Shown: in pieces, positions 26,436 to 36,390 of the stretch
How the letters are laid out: each line of letters opens with the position of its first letter
Position numbering within the stretch: the first letter of the stretch is position 1
Source of the DNA: Sphingomonas oryzagri
GTDB lineage: Bacteria > Pseudomonadota > Alphaproteobacteria > Sphingomonadales > Sphingomonadaceae
Assembly (NCBI RefSeq): GCF_029906645.1
Contig: NZ_JARYGZ010000001.1
Coordinates: 2,414,084-2,478,083 of the forward strand
Direction of reading: 5' to 3'
DNA: 64,000 nt
The notes under the pieces: model-generated
Databases searched by the model: none
What the model saw: only the letters and a program-made list of their open reading frames with translations
Told to the model about the DNA's origin: nothing
Position numbers and translations under genes: made by a program

Positions 26436-26705
26436 ATGGCACATAAGAAAGCAGGCGGCTCCTCGCGCAACGGTCGCGATTCGGCCGGTCGTCGTCTCGG
26501 CGTGAAGAAGTTCGGCGGTCAGGAAGTGATCGGCGGCAACATCATCATCCGCCAGCGCGGCACCAAGGTGTATCCGGGCGTGAACGTGGGCATCGGCAAG
26601 GACCACACCCTTTTCGCGACCGCGGAAGGCCGCGTGCGCTTCCACGATGGCAAGCTCGGCCGCAAGTACGTATCGGTCGACGCCATGGCGGAAGCCGCCG
26701 AGTAA
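26436..26705 (+). CDS. rpmA: 50S ribosomal protein L27
   Basis: An 89-residue protein with the typical start [16 protein letters not shown], followed by [12 protein letters not shown] and the [10 protein letters not shown] stretch. L27 reaches into the peptidyl-transferase centre. TAGGAG precedes the ATG. The gene ends before a strong terminator. Confidence 0.98.
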   Translation: MAHKKAGGSSRNGRDSAGRRLGVKKFGGQEVIGGNIIIRQRGTKVYPGVNVGIGKDHTLFATAEGRVRFHDGKLGRKYVSVDAMAEAAE

Positions 26706-26770
26706 CATCGGACGATTCTCACCGGATCGTCCTACGGGCGATCCGGGCTTCGCGACCAGCGGAGCGTACA

Positions 26771-26801
26771 GGGAGACGGGTCGCCCCGGCTCCCTTTTTT
26801 T
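26771..26801 (+). terminator. rho-independent terminator after rpmA
   Basis: GGGAG-A-CGGG and CCCG-G-CTCCC form a hairpin around TCGC, followed by seven T. It ends the rplU-rpmA transcript. Confidence 0.9.
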
Positions 26802-26894
26802 GTTTCTCCCTGCAAATAATCTGTCGTTCGCCCGTAACTTATCGTCGTTAGGCGCGTTCTGGGCGGGCGTGGGAGAGGCATAGAGAATACCGCC

Positions 26895-27413
26895 ATGTTT
26901 GCACGAACCGAACGGCTGCTGCTGCGGCCGGGTTGGGGCGAGGACGCCCCGGCCCTTTTCAATGCGATCGCCGACGAGGCGATCATCGACAAGCTGCCGG
27001 GCACGTCCTGGCCGTATCGCGCGGAGGATGCGGAAGCCTTCCTGTTGCGCGATCGGGGGCATGACGATCTGCCGGAACTGCTGATCTATGCCCGGACGCG
27101 CGGCGCGCCGAAGCTGGTCGGCGGCATCGCGCTGCGCGAAACCGGCAGCGACGAAACGGCCGAGCTCGATTACTGGATCGCGCGGCCCTGCTGGGGGCTG
27201 GGTTTCGCCACCGAGGCGGGCCAGGCGGTGGTCGGCATGGCCAAGGACGGCCTGCGCATGAAGCTGCGTTCGGGCCATTTTCCGGACAATCCCGCCTCAG
27301 GACGGGTGCTGGAGAAGCTCGGCTTCCAGCCTACCGGAGAAGTCGAGAAGCGCTGGAGCGCGGTTCGCGGGCAGGAGGTCGATTGCCTCATGTACGAGCA
27401 CCGGCCCAACTGA
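26895..27413 (+). CDS. GNAT-family N-acetyltransferase (RimJ-like)
   Basis: A 172-residue acetyltransferase of the RimJ/RimL-like group: FARTERLLLRP at the start, ELDYWIARPCWGLGFATEAG with the acetyl-CoA loop, then NPASGRVLEKLGFQ. Substrate unknown; it may be a protein N-terminus or a small molecule. It lies between rpmA and obgE in the same direction, a place where sphingomonads often carry such a gene. Confidence 0.88.
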   Translation: MFARTERLLLRPGWGEDAPALFNAIADEAIIDKLPGTSWPYRAEDAEAFLLRDRGHDDLPELLIYARTRGAPKLVGGIALRETGSDETAELDYWIARPCWGLGFATEAGQAVVGMAKDGLRMKLRSGHFPDNPASGRVLEKLGFQPTGEVEKRWSAVRGQEVDCLMYEHRPN

Positions 27414-27534
27414 CGCCGCAAGGGTAGCGCCCGAGGCCGAATCCGGCTAAGGGCGCGCCTTTCGTGACGAGTTCATCCCGCCATCCCGACATTTCGGGGC
27501 GCGGTCCCTCGTCCAGACGGACCCGCGAACGCTC

Positions 27535-28590
27535 ATGCACTTTCTCGACCAGGCCAAGATCTTCATCCGTTCCGGTGCCGGCGGCCCCGGCGCGGTCAGC
27601 TTCCGGCGCGAGAAGTTCATCGAATATGGCGGGCCGGACGGCGGCAACGGCGGCAAGGGCGGCGATATCGTGTTCGAGGCGGTGCCCGGCCTCAATACGC
27701 TGATCGACTTCCGCTACACCCAGCATTTCCGCGCGCCGCGCGGCAAGGGCGGCTCCGGCTCCAATCGCACCGGACCGGGTGGCGACGATCTCGTCATCCG
27801 CGTGCCGGTCGGCACCCAGCTGATCTCGGACGAGGATGGCGAGACCGTCCTCGCGGACTTCGTGGAGTCTGGCCAGAAGCAGGTGTTCCTGCGCGGCGGC
27901 GACGGCGGGCGCGGCAACGCCAGCTACAAGACCTCGACCAACCGCGCGCCGCGCCAGCACGGCCCTGGCTGGCCGGGCGACGAGATGTGGGTGTGGCTGC
28001 GCCTCAAGCTGCTGGCGGACGCCGGGTTGGTGGGGCTTCCCAATGCCGGCAAGTCCACCTTCATCAACTCGGTGAGCAACGCCAAGGCGAAGGTCGGCGA
28101 CTATCCCTTCACCACGGTGCGCCCGCAGCTCGGCGTGGTCAGCCATCGCGATCGCGAGTTCGTGGTGGCGGACATCCCCGGCCTCATCGAAGGCGCTGCG
28201 GATGGCGCCGGCATCGGCGACCGCTTCCTGGGCCATATCGAGCGCTGCCGGGTGCTGCTGCACCTCGTCGATGCGACCGGCGATGACCCGATCGAGGCCT
28301 ACCAGATCGTGCGCGAGGAGCTGTCCGCCTACGGCAATGGTCTTGAGGACAAGACCGAGGTGCTGGCGCTCAACAAGATCGATGCGATCGACGCCAAGAC
28401 GAAAGCGAAGCTCATCAAGGCGCTGAAGAAGGCGAGCGGCGTCGAGCCGTTCCTGCTGTCCGGCGCGACGGGCGAAGGTTTGCCCGCCGTCCTCGATGCG
28501 CTGGTCGAGGCGATCGGCCCGGTCGGCCCGTCGCTGGAGAGCGTCCAGACGAGCGCAGCGGACGAAGAGAAGCCCTGGTCCCCATTGTGA
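27535..28590 (+). CDS. obgE: Obg GTPase
   Basis: A 351-residue ribosome-assembly GTPase. The N-terminal Obg fold is Gly-rich ([16 protein letters not shown] and GGNGGKGGD). The G domain shows GLPNAGKST (G1), a threonine-bearing FTTVRPQLG (G2), DIPGLIEGA (G3) and NKID (G4). Obg links ppGpp, 50S maturation and cell-cycle control. The order rplU-rpmA-(GNAT)-obgE-proB is the common alphaproteobacterial one. Confidence 0.97.
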   Translation: MHFLDQAKIFIRSGAGGPGAVSFRREKFIEYGGPDGGNGGKGGDIVFEAVPGLNTLIDFRYTQHFRAPRGKGGSGSNRTGPGGDDLVIRVPVGTQLISDEDGETVLADFVESGQKQVFLRGGDGGRGNASYKTSTNRAPRQHGPGWPGDEMWVWLRLKLLADAGLVGLPNAGKSTFINSVSNAKAKVGDYPFTTVRPQLGVVSHRDREFVVADIPGLIEGAADGAGIGDRFLGHIERCRVLLHLVDATGDDPIEAYQIVREELSAYGNGLEDKTEVLALNKIDAIDAKTKAKLIKALKKASGVEPFLLSGATGEGLPAVLDALVEAIGPVGPSLESVQTSAADEEKPWSPL

Positions 28591-28656
28591 CACGGCGCTG
28601 TTACCCCTAAGCGGGCGCATCCGTTTTTCCTGTTTCGCCGGTTCCTGCCCAACCCG

Positions 28657-29781
28657 ATGACTCGCGCCGATCGTTTCGCCCCCGCCGCCTGCCCGACGCT
28701 GGTCGTGAAGATCGGTTCGGCGCTGCTCGTCGCGCCCGACGGGCATGTCCGGCGCGACTGGCTGGCGGGCGTCGTCTCGAACCTCGCCGAGCGGCACAAG
28801 GCTGGCCAGAAGATCATCATCGTGTCCTCCGGCGCGATCGCGCTCGGCGCGCGGCGGCTCGGCCTGCCTGGCGGCGGACGCGCCAGCCTGGAGGATGCGC
28901 AGGCCGCCGCCGCGACCGGCCAGATCGCGCTGTCGCATTGCTGGGCGGAGCTGCTCGGCAGCCACGATCTCACCGCCGCGCAGATGCTGCTGACGCTCGA
29001 CGATCTGGAGGATCGCCGCCGCTATCTCAACGCGTCGGCCACCTTCGGGCGGCTGCTGGCGCTGGGCGTGGTGCCGGTGGTCAACGAGAACGACACGGTG
29101 GCGACCGAGGAAATCCGCTTCGGCGACAATGATCGCCTCGCCGCGCGCGTGGCGCAGGCGGCGGGCGCGCATGGCGTGATCCTGCTCTCCGACGTCGACG
29201 GCCTCTACACCGCCAACCCGCAGCGCGACCCGCAAGCGACGTTGATCGAGGAGGTGCCGAGCCTCGATGCCTCGGTGATGGCGATGGCCGACACCGGATC
29301 GGCGTCCGGCATGGGATCGGGCGGCATGGTCGCCAAGCTGCTGGCGGCGAAGATCGCCCATGCCGGCGGCGCGCACCTCGCCATTGTCGGCGGCAAGCAG
29401 GACGATCCGCTAGGCGTCTTCGCCCGCACCCATCGCGGCACCGTCTTCCCCGCCCCCGCCCGATCCGGCGCGCGCAAGGCTTGGCTGAAGGGCCGCCTGA
29501 CCGCCAAAGGCCGCATTCTCGTCGATGCCGGCGCGGCGAAGGCACTGGCGGGCGGCGCCAGCCTGCTCCCGGCCGGGGCCACCGGCGTGGAAGGCGCGTT
29601 CCGACGCGGTGACGTGATCGACATCGTGGTGGCCGGACACGCTATCGCACGCGGTCTCTCCGAATATGATGCGGGGGAGGCGCTGTTGATCGCGGGCAAG
29701 CGCTCGGCCGATCTCGCCGCGATCCTCGGCCATGCGCCCCGCGCGGCTCTGGTGCATCGCGATCACATGGTGCTGCTGTGA
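28657..29781 (+). CDS. proB: glutamate 5-kinase
   Basis: A 374-residue enzyme that phosphorylates glutamate in proline synthesis. The amino-acid kinase part begins TLVVKIGSALLV, with SSGAIALG and NENDTVATEEI; the PUA domain is the last 90 residues (KGRLTAKGRILVDAGAAKAL). The stop overlaps the GTG start of the ceramide reductase gene (GTGA), so proline and sphingolipid genes are joined in one transcript. Confidence 0.97.
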   Translation: MTRADRFAPAACPTLVVKIGSALLVAPDGHVRRDWLAGVVSNLAERHKAGQKIIIVSSGAIALGARRLGLPGGGRASLEDAQAAAATGQIALSHCWAELLGSHDLTAAQMLLTLDDLEDRRRYLNASATFGRLLALGVVPVVNENDTVATEEIRFGDNDRLAARVAQAAGAHGVILLSDVDGLYTANPQRDPQATLIEEVPSLDASVMAMADTGSASGMGSGGMVAKLLAAKIAHAGGAHLAIVGGKQDDPLGVFARTHRGTVFPAPARSGARKAWLKGRLTAKGRILVDAGAAKALAGGASLLPAGATGVEGAFRRGDVIDIVVAGHAIARGLSEYDAGEALLIAGKRSADLAAILGHAPRAALVHRDHMVLL

Positions 29782-30704
29782 GGAACCGCCATCGCACGCT
29801 GGCCGTCACGGGCGGCACCGGCTTCGTCGGGCGCCACCTGATCGACGCCGCGCTGGCGCAGGGCCACCTCGTCCGCGCGCTCACCCGCTCGCCGCGCCCG
29901 CCGCGCGACGGGGTGCAGTGGATCTACGGATCGATGGAGAAGCCGCTCGCGCTCTCCCAGCTCGTCGCGGGCGCCGATGCGGTGATCCATGTCGCCGGCG
30001 TGGTCAGCGCGCCGAGCCGCGAGGAGTTCGCGATCGGCAATGTCGAGGGCACGCTCGCCGTCGTCGATGCCGCGCGCGCGGCCGGTATCCGCCGCTTCGT
30101 CCACGTCTCCTCGCTCGCCGCGCGCGAGCCGAAGCTCAGCAATTACGGCTGGTCCAAGGCGCGGGCCGAGATCATCGTCGCGGCCTCCGCGCTGGACTGG
30201 ACGATCGTGCGCCCGCCCGCCGTGTTCGGCCCCGGCGACCGCGAGATGCTGGAACTGTTCCGCGCCGCCGCGCGCGGCCTCGTGCCGCATCCGCCCGGCG
30301 GCCGCCTGTCGGTGATCGCCGCGCAGGATCTGGTCCGCCTGCTGCTCGCCGTGCTGCCCGACGACGACGAGAGCCAGGCCGCGATCTACGAGCCGGATGA
30401 TGGCCGCCCCGGCGGCTGGGCGCACGGAGAGTTCGCGCAGGCGATCGGCATGGCGGTCGGCCGGCGGGTGCGCGCGCAGCCGGTCCCCGGATGGGCGATG
30501 CGCGCGGGCGCAAAGATCGACGCGATGGTGCGAGGCCCCAACGCCAAGCTCACCGACGACCGGGTCAGCTACTTCCTCCACGACGACTGGGTGGCCAATC
30601 CGGAGTTCCGCCCCCCTGCCCACCTCTGGCGTCCGCAACTGGCGACGCTCGACGGCCTCGCCGTGGCGGCGGAAAGCTATCGCGAGGAAGGTCTGCTCAA
30701 ATAG
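29778..30704 (+). CDS. cerR: NAD-dependent epimerase family, probable ceramide reductase
   Basis: A 308-residue extended SDR. The cofactor loop is TGGTGFVG (11-18), the catalytic Ser is near 111 and YGWSK gives Y123 and K127. In Caulobacter, CerR is an epimerase-family enzyme next to acpR and spt that reduces oxidised ceramide. Here the same neighbours follow (ACP, spt), which makes the call likely. Membership of the complex-I-39-kDa/YbjT-like group is the alternative. The GTG start overlaps the proB stop. Confidence 0.75.
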   Translation: MRNRHRTLAVTGGTGFVGRHLIDAALAQGHLVRALTRSPRPPRDGVQWIYGSMEKPLALSQLVAGADAVIHVAGVVSAPSREEFAIGNVEGTLAVVDAARAAGIRRFVHVSSLAAREPKLSNYGWSKARAEIIVAASALDWTIVRPPAVFGPGDREMLELFRAAARGLVPHPPGGRLSVIAAQDLVRLLLAVLPDDDESQAAIYEPDDGRPGGWAHGEFAQAIGMAVGRRVRAQPVPGWAMRAGAKIDAMVRGPNAKLTDDRVSYFLHDDWVANPEFRPPAHLWRPQLATLDGLAVAAESYREEGLLK

Positions 30705-30784
30705 CGGCAGGCGGGCCGCAGTCCCGCCCCATCCCCGCCGCAATCGCTTGGCAGGCCGCGCCCACGCCATTAAGGACATCGCCC

Positions 30785-31033
30785 ATGACAACGCGCGACG
30801 AAACCTTCGCCCGAGTGAAGGAACTGATCGACCCCTTCAACAAGAAGGGCATCGAGCTCTCCGAGGGCACCCGCTTCGCCCAGGATCTCGAATGGGACAG
30901 CCTGACCGTGATGGATTTCGTCGCGGCGATCGAGGACGAGTTCGACATCATCATCACGATGAACATGCAGGCCGAGATCGAGACGGTCGGCCAACTCGTC
31001 GATGCGGTCGAGAAACTGAAGGCCAAGGCATGA
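30785..31033 (+). CDS. dedicated acyl carrier protein for sphingolipid synthesis
   Basis: An 82-residue acidic ACP with the phosphopantetheine serine S39 in EWDSLT. It differs from fatty-acid AcpP, and its last bases overlap the spt start (ATGA). This fits AcpR, the carrier that delivers the acyl group to serine palmitoyltransferase in Caulobacter. Start ATG at 30785; the frame opens earlier, but inside the reductase gene. Confidence 0.9.
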   Translation: MTTRDETFARVKELIDPFNKKGIELSEGTRFAQDLEWDSLTVMDFVAAIEDEFDIIITMNMQAEIETVGQLVDAVEKLKAKA

Positions 31034-32295
31034 CCGACGCCGGCCTCCTCCCCGAAGACAAGCCGGTCGATGCGCTGACCGGCGCCCATACCGCCGATCT
31101 CTTCTCCAAGTTCGATCCGCTGATCGCGGAGCGCGAGGCGCTGCTGGCGACGGGCGTGCGCGATCCGTTCGCGATCGTGATGGAGAAGGTGCTCTCGCCC
31201 ACCGAGGCGATCATCAACGGCAAGCCGACCATCCTGCTCGGCACCTACAATTACATGGGCATGACCTTCGATCCCGACGTGGTCGAGGCCGGACGCCAGG
31301 CGCTCACCGATTTCGGTTCGGGCACCACCGGCAGCCGCGTGCTCAACGGCACCTACTCGCCCCACAAGGATGTCGAGGACGCGCTGAAGGAGTTTTACGG
31401 CACCTCGTCCGCGATGGTGTTCTCGACCGGCTATCAGGCTAATCTCGGCATCATCTCCACCCTCGCCGGCAAGGGCGACTACATCATCCTCGACGCCGAC
31501 AGCCACGCCTCGATCTACGACGGCTGCTGGCTGGGCAATGCCGAGATCGTCCGCTTCCGCCACAACAGCGTCGAGGATCTCGACAAGCGCCTCGGCCGCC
31601 TGCCCAAGGAGGCCGGCAAGCTGGTGGTGCTGGAAGGCGTCTATTCGATGTTCGGCGACATCGCGCCGCTGCCCGAGATGGTGGCGGTCGCGAAGAAGCA
31701 CGGCGCCATGATCCTGTGCGACGAGGCCCACGGCATGGGCTTCTTCGGCGAGCATGGCCGCGGCGTCTACGAGCAGCTGGGCTGCGAGGACGATATCGAC
31801 TTCGTGGTCGGCACCTTCTCCAAGTCGGTCGGCACGGTGGGCGGCTTCTGCGTCTCCAACCATCCGAAGTTCGAGGTGCTGCGGCTGGTCTGCCGCCCCT
31901 ACGTCTTCACCGCATCGCTGCCGCCGAGCGTGGTCGCTACCGCCGCCACGTCGATCCGCAAGCTGATGCATGCCGGCAACAAGCGCGGCAAGCTGTGGGA
32001 CAACAGCCGCCGATTGCACAAGGGCCTCAAGGATCTCGGCTTCAAGCTGGGCACCGAAGATGCCCAGTCCGCCATCATCGCCGTCATCCTGCCCGATCAG
32101 GAGCAGGCGGTCGGCATGTGGCAGTCGCTGCTGGAGCTGGGCCTCTACGTCAACATGGCGCGCCCCCCGGCGACGCCCGCCGGCACTTTCCTGCTGCGCT
32201 GCTCGCTCTGCGCCGAGCATCGCGACGAGCAGGTGGCCGACATCATCGAGATGTTCGCGAAGGCGGGCCGGCACGTGGGCTGCATCCCAGGCTGA
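31030..32295 (+). CDS. spt: serine palmitoyltransferase
   Basis: A 421-residue PLP enzyme condensing serine with an acyl thioester to 3-ketosphinganine, the first step of sphingolipids. PLP-binding K265 (GTFSKSVG), H159, D231 and H234 lie at the positions described for S. paucimobilis SPT. The C-terminal ARPPATPAGTFLLRCS is also typical. The ATG overlaps the ACP stop. It is the strongest single marker for a sphingomonad. Confidence 0.97.
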   Translation: MTDAGLLPEDKPVDALTGAHTADLFSKFDPLIAEREALLATGVRDPFAIVMEKVLSPTEAIINGKPTILLGTYNYMGMTFDPDVVEAGRQALTDFGSGTTGSRVLNGTYSPHKDVEDALKEFYGTSSAMVFSTGYQANLGIISTLAGKGDYIILDADSHASIYDGCWLGNAEIVRFRHNSVEDLDKRLGRLPKEAGKLVVLEGVYSMFGDIAPLPEMVAVAKKHGAMILCDEAHGMGFFGEHGRGVYEQLGCEDDIDFVVGTFSKSVGTVGGFCVSNHPKFEVLRLVCRPYVFTASLPPSVVATAATSIRKLMHAGNKRGKLWDNSRRLHKGLKDLGFKLGTEDAQSAIIAVILPDQEQAVGMWQSLLELGLYVNMARPPATPAGTFLLRCSLCAEHRDEQVADIIEMFAKAGRHVGCIPG

Positions 32296-32301
32296 TCGCC
32301 T

Positions 32302-32387
32302 CGTCATTGCGAGGAGCGTAGCGACGAAGCAATCCATGAGCGCGACACCTGTGGCGGTGGATTGCTTCGCTCCGCTCGCAATGACGA
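32302..32387. repeat. REP-like inverted repeat
   Basis: The left arm begins CGTCATTGCGAGGAGCG and the right arm ends CGCTCGCAATGACGA; both contain GAAGCAATCCA or its complement. The arms pair imperfectly over about 30 bases. This is the widespread CGTCATTGCGAG-type repeat of proteobacterial intergenic regions. It lies just after spt and may end its transcript. Confidence 0.75.
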
Positions 32388-32469
32388 TGATAGATCACGG
32401 CGCGATCGTTACCGTTTCTCATTCTTCATTATCCTTTCGGTAACCATTTCCGGCATAGAATCGGAAACC

Positions 32470-34473
32470 ATGAGCATGGGGGTTATCGATCCTGTGGATG
32501 AGGGCGCCGGCGCACGGCGCTGGCTGTCGCCGCTGAACCTCGGCGTGCTGGCCGGTGCGCTGATCGCGGCGACCATCGTGGTCGTCCTGATCTTCCAGGC
32601 CAGCGCCTCCAATCGCCAGCGCGACCGCGCGCTGGAGCTGGAGCGTCACAGCTACGACGTGATGCTGGTCACGCGCTCGGTCGGCACGTCGATGGCCAGG
32701 GCGGAAGCCTCGCTCGGCCGCTTCGCGACCAGCGCCGATCGCGGCATGGGCACCAGCTACTACAATGCCTGGACGGATGCCGGCGCGCAGATCGCCCAGC
32801 TCGAGACGCTCGTCGGCAAGGATCCGACTGAGGTGCAACTCGTCCACCAGCTGCGCGATCTCTACACCGCGCGTGGCCAGGAGCTGGGCCTCACCGCGCA
32901 GCGGGCTTATTACAAGCAGGGCTGGCCTGCCCTGCTGCTATTCAACAACGCCGGCCATTCCAAGCTGATCGGCCAGATCGACAAGACGCTGGCCGCGATT
33001 CAGGAGCATGAGAGCGGCAAGCTGCAGAACCGCTTCGACCTTTCCGACGCGGCGGCGAGCGAATCCAATCATGTCGTGAAGTTGCTGTCGCTGACCGGCC
33101 TGTTGCTCGTCACCTGCGGCATCGGCCTGGCATGGCTGGCGGGCCTCGCGCTCGTCACCCAGCGCCGCGCCCAGCGCGAGACCGAAGAGGCCGAGGACCG
33201 CAATATCTGGCTGGAGCAGGCCGTCGCCGAGCGCACCCGCGAGCTTTCCGAATCCAATGCGCTGCTCAACCGCGAGATGGCCGAACGCGAGGCCGCCGAA
33301 GCGCGGCTGCGCCAGATGCAGAAGATGGAGGCCGTCGGCCAGCTCACCGGCGGCATCGCGCACGATTTCAACAACATGCTGGCGGTGGTCGTCGGCGGTC
33401 TCGATCTCGCGCGCCGCCGCCTCCAGGTCGAGGCGGACGAGGTCGGTCGCCATATCGACAACGCCATGGAGGGCGCCAACCGCGCCGCCGCGCTGACCCG
33501 CCGCCTGCTCGGCTTCGCGCGCGCCGAACCGCTGCTGCCCGAGGCGATCGACCCGGCCAAGCTGATCGACGGCATGTCCGACCTGATCGACCGCACGCTC
33601 GGCGAACGGGTGATGGTGACGACGCGGCTGGCCGCCGGCGCCTGGCCGATCTGGGTCGATCCGCTGCAGCTCGAAAACGCCATCCTCAACCTTGCGGTCA
33701 ATGCGCGCGACGCGATGAACGGCGCGGGCCGCCTGGAGATCGCGGTCGACAACGTGACGCTGACGGAAGGCCAGGTCGGCGAGGCCAAGGCCGGCGACCA
33801 TGTCCGCGTCGCCGTCACCGATACCGGCTGCGGCATGACCCCGGAGGTGCTGGAGCGCGTGTTCGAGCCGTTCTTCACCACCAAGGAAGTCGGCAAGGGC
33901 ACCGGCCTCGGCATGAGCCAGATCTTCGGTTTCGTCCGCCAGTCGGGCGGCGACATTGCGATCCGCTCGACGCCGGGCGAAGGCACCACCGTGTCGCTGT
34001 ATCTTCCGCGCGGGCAGAAGAATGCGCCGGCGGACAGTATCCAGATGCCGCAGCTGCGCCAGGTGCCGGCCGAACCGATACCCGCCGTGCTCACCGGCGA
34101 GCCGGTGCTGATCGTCGAGGACGATCCGCGCGTGCGCGTCGCCACCACCTCGGCGATCACCGAACTCGGCTACCGCCCGCTGGCCTGCGCGAGTGGCGAG
34201 GAGGCGCTGGCGCTGCTCGAAGGGCATGACGACATCCACCTGATGATCACCGACGTGGTGATGCCCGGCATGACCGGCCCGGAAGTCGCAGCTCAGGTCC
34301 GTGCGCGGTTTCCGCATGTCGGCGTGCTGTTCGTGACCGGCTATGCCGGAGAAGCGGGCGAAGGCGGTGAGCTGGAGGGCGAAGCGGTGCTGCGCAAGCC
34401 GTTCACGGTGGCGGCGCTGGAGCGTGCGGTCGGCGACGCGATGGTACGCGCAAGACCGGCCCACGCGGCGTGA
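32470..34473 (+). CDS. membrane hybrid histidine kinase
   Basis: A 667-residue sensor. Two membrane segments (about 22-43 and 205-229) enclose a periplasmic helical sensor of about 155 residues. Then a coiled coil (235-285), HisKA with GGIAHDFNN (H298), an ATPase domain (NLAVNARDAM, DTGCGM, GTGLGMS) and a receiver with phospho-Asp D595. The ATG at 32470 is used because the longer frame runs through the REP-like repeat. No output domain is present. Its place inside the sphingolipid region suggests envelope sensing, but no partner is visible. Confidence 0.88.
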   Translation: MSMGVIDPVDEGAGARRWLSPLNLGVLAGALIAATIVVVLIFQASASNRQRDRALELERHSYDVMLVTRSVGTSMARAEASLGRFATSADRGMGTSYYNAWTDAGAQIAQLETLVGKDPTEVQLVHQLRDLYTARGQELGLTAQRAYYKQGWPALLLFNNAGHSKLIGQIDKTLAAIQEHESGKLQNRFDLSDAAASESNHVVKLLSLTGLLLVTCGIGLAWLAGLALVTQRRAQRETEEAEDRNIWLEQAVAERTRELSESNALLNREMAEREAAEARLRQMQKMEAVGQLTGGIAHDFNNMLAVVVGGLDLARRRLQVEADEVGRHIDNAMEGANRAAALTRRLLGFARAEPLLPEAIDPAKLIDGMSDLIDRTLGERVMVTTRLAAGAWPIWVDPLQLENAILNLAVNARDAMNGAGRLEIAVDNVTLTEGQVGEAKAGDHVRVAVTDTGCGMTPEVLERVFEPFFTTKEVGKGTGLGMSQIFGFVRQSGGDIAIRSTPGEGTTVSLYLPRGQKNAPADSIQMPQLRQVPAEPIPAVLTGEPVLIVEDDPRVRVATTSAITELGYRPLACASGEEALALLEGHDDIHLMITDVVMPGMTGPEVAAQVRARFPHVGVLFVTGYAGEAGEGGELEGEAVLRKPFTVAALERAVGDAMVRARPAHAA

Positions 34474-34480
34474 CCTTCAT

Positions 34481-34510
34481 CCTCCCCATCTGCGATGGGG
34501 AGGATTTTTA
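34481..34510. terminator. terminator between convergent genes
   Basis: CCTCCCCATC and GATGGGGAGG pair around TGC, followed by ATTTTTA. It ends the kinase transcript on the plus strand and overlaps the stop codon of the convergent gene. Confidence 0.85.
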
Positions 34511-35401
34511 CCGCACCGCGCCCTTCGCGAGCAGCTTCGGCAGCAGGGTGATCGCGCCCAGGATCGGCCAGCGACGCTGCCACGGCCGGATCTCGATCTG
34601 CGTGCCGGCGTGACGGTTGATCTTCCACGCGAGGTAATCGATCCCGCCCGCAAAGGTGGCGCTGGCCTTGGCGAGGCGGAGAAGCGTCAGGCGTTTGCCG
34701 CGACGCTGCGTGCGGCGCCAGCCTTCCAACGCATCAGCCCGTCCCTGCGAAACCGAAAGCCCCCTCGCCGCGTCCAGCACCGCCGGCGTGAAGCGCCGAT
34801 ACCGCTCCGGATCACTGTCCACGATGCTGCCCGACCGGGTGCCGCGCTCCGCCCGCAGTTCGGCCGCATAGGTGAGCGCGAAGGCCGCGCGCCAGATGTC
34901 GAGCGGATCGGTCGGCTCGGAGGTGAGCGTCGGCAGGGTCCGCGCGATCAGCGTGGGTGCGGCCATCGCCGTGGCCGAGATCGCGGCCTCTCGCGCCGCC
35001 TCGTCTGCAACCCACGCCAGCCGCGCCGGCTGCGCGAAGCGTGCCCATACCGAGGGATTGTCCGTCGCCGGGCCGCACAGCCGCGCGAAGTCCGCCTCGC
35101 TCAGCACCGCATATTTGCAGGCGAGATCGTCGGCCTCGAACGGGAAGACGTTGGGCGGGATCAGCCGGTTCGCGCGCGCCAGCCAGCTCTTGCCGTAGGC
35201 CGCGCGATAGTCCGAGACGATCAGGTAGAAATCGAGCATCAGCCCGTCGAGCTGCTTCTCGCGCAGGCATGATCCGTAGAACAGCACCGCCCGCGCAGCT
35301 TGCCGGTAGCGCGCCGCCACCGCCACCGCGAGGCGCGCAGCGCGCGGATCGACCGGCTCGGCCAGTTCGGCCGCGACCAGATCGCGCAAGCGTTCGGTCA
35401 C
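34508..35401 (-). CDS. NTase-fold-like protein of the sphingolipid region
   Basis: A 297-residue protein starting at GTG 35401, 11 bases after the kinase-like gene upstream. The segment AVLFYGSCLREKQLD then LDFYLIVSDY resembles the GS and Asp strand of nucleotidyltransferases, but the second acidic residue of the DxD motif is a Tyr. The C-terminal 60 residues are basic and rich in Trp. In Caulobacter, genes for anionic ceramide headgroups sit by a ceramide-kinase-like gene, so a headgroup role is plausible. No confident function. Confidence 0.6.
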   Translation of the reverse strand: MTERLRDLVAAELAEPVDPRAARLAVAVAARYRQAARAVLFYGSCLREKQLDGLMLDFYLIVSDYRAAYGKSWLARANRLIPPNVFPFEADDLACKYAVLSEADFARLCGPATDNPSVWARFAQPARLAWVADEAAREAAISATAMAAPTLIARTLPTLTSEPTDPLDIWRAAFALTYAAELRAERGTRSGSIVDSDPERYRRFTPAVLDAARGLSVSQGRADALEGWRRTQRRGKRLTLLRLAKASATFAGGIDYLAWKINRHAGTQIEIRPWQRRWPILGAITLLPKLLAKGAVR

Positions 35402-35412
35402 CGTACCCGCCC

Positions 35413-36384
35413 TCAGGCGGCGAGGCTCAGGAAGGGCACGGGCGCGGTCGGCGTCAGCACGATCGGGAAGCCCGCCTTCGCCTCGAACAGCTCGCCGTCG
35501 AGGATCACACTGGACCGCTCGCCCTCGATGCGGATCTCGTCGCCGCGCTCGATATGAACGCCCGGCATCGCCTTGCGACCGAGCCGCCCGAAGATGCTGG
35601 CGACCGTCGCGCCGACCAGCGATCCGGGCTTCTGCTCGACCATCATCAGCTGGAGGGCGCCAGCCTTGTCGCTCTGCGCCTGCTTCCAGCCGAGCACCAG
35701 CTTGTGCAGCGTCGTGACGATCATCACCGCGAAGGTGCCGGTCAGCACCCCCTGCTTCAGCACCGAGACCGAGACCGGCTTGGGGCTGGGCGGCAGGAAG
35801 CGCGCGCGGATGCCGAAGATCATCGTCAGCAGGATCGCCATCGCCGTCAGGAAATGGCTGACCGAATTGGGCAGGCCGAGCGGATAGATCTTGTTGCGGC
35901 AATAGAGCATCGAATCCGCAAGCCCTGCGCCGCCCAGGAACATGCCCAGCACTGGCCGGTCGTTCGCCTCGCCATGGCTGAGCGCGATCAGCTCGCGCGC
36001 CACGATGTGCGGCGCCATGTCGTCGCGGGCGATGTCGATGATCTTCTGGAGCGCCGCGAGCGGATCGCCCACCGCGCCCAGATCGAGCGCGATCAGGTTG
36101 GTCTTGCCGTTGGGCAGGACCGCGACCGGCGGCGGCGTCATCCCGAAATGCTCGCCATGATACAGTTCGGTAAGCGTCGACTGGACGGTGCCGTCGCCGC
36201 CGTTGATCACGAGGATCTTGGGACGGACACGCGCGATCGTGCGCAGCGCGTCGCCGATCTGGTCGACGCTCTCAACCTCGTAGTGGAAGACGTCGCGATG
36301 CTCGGCGCAGAAGGCGCGGACGCGCGGCAGCAGCGAGCGATTTCCCGTCGAGCGGGGATTGGACAGGAGAGCGACCCGCGCCAT
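35413..36384 (-). CDS. DAG-kinase-family lipid kinase, candidate ceramide kinase
   Basis: A 323-residue protein with the DAGK catalytic motif NGGDGTVQSTL near residue 60 and the later GGAGLADSM stretch that replaces the usual GxGxDA. It should phosphorylate a lipid hydroxyl at the inner membrane. The family includes bacterial ceramide kinases of Caulobacter. The location between spt/ACP and the hydroxylase/ceramide synthase genes favours ceramide over diacylglycerol. It lies six bases after DUF2141 and is followed by the NTase-like gene. Confidence 0.78.
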   Translation of the reverse strand: MARVALLSNPRSTGNRSLLPRVRAFCAEHRDVFHYEVESVDQIGDALRTIARVRPKILVINGGDGTVQSTLTELYHGEHFGMTPPPVAVLPNGKTNLIALDLGAVGDPLAALQKIIDIARDDMAPHIVARELIALSHGEANDRPVLGMFLGGAGLADSMLYCRNKIYPLGLPNSVSHFLTAMAILLTMIFGIRARFLPPSPKPVSVSVLKQGVLTGTFAVMIVTTLHKLVLGWKQAQSDKAGALQLMMVEQKPGSLVGATVASIFGRLGRKAMPGVHIERGDEIRIEGERSSVILDGELFEAKAGFPIVLTPTAPVPFLSLAA

Positions 36385-36390
36385 CGCGCC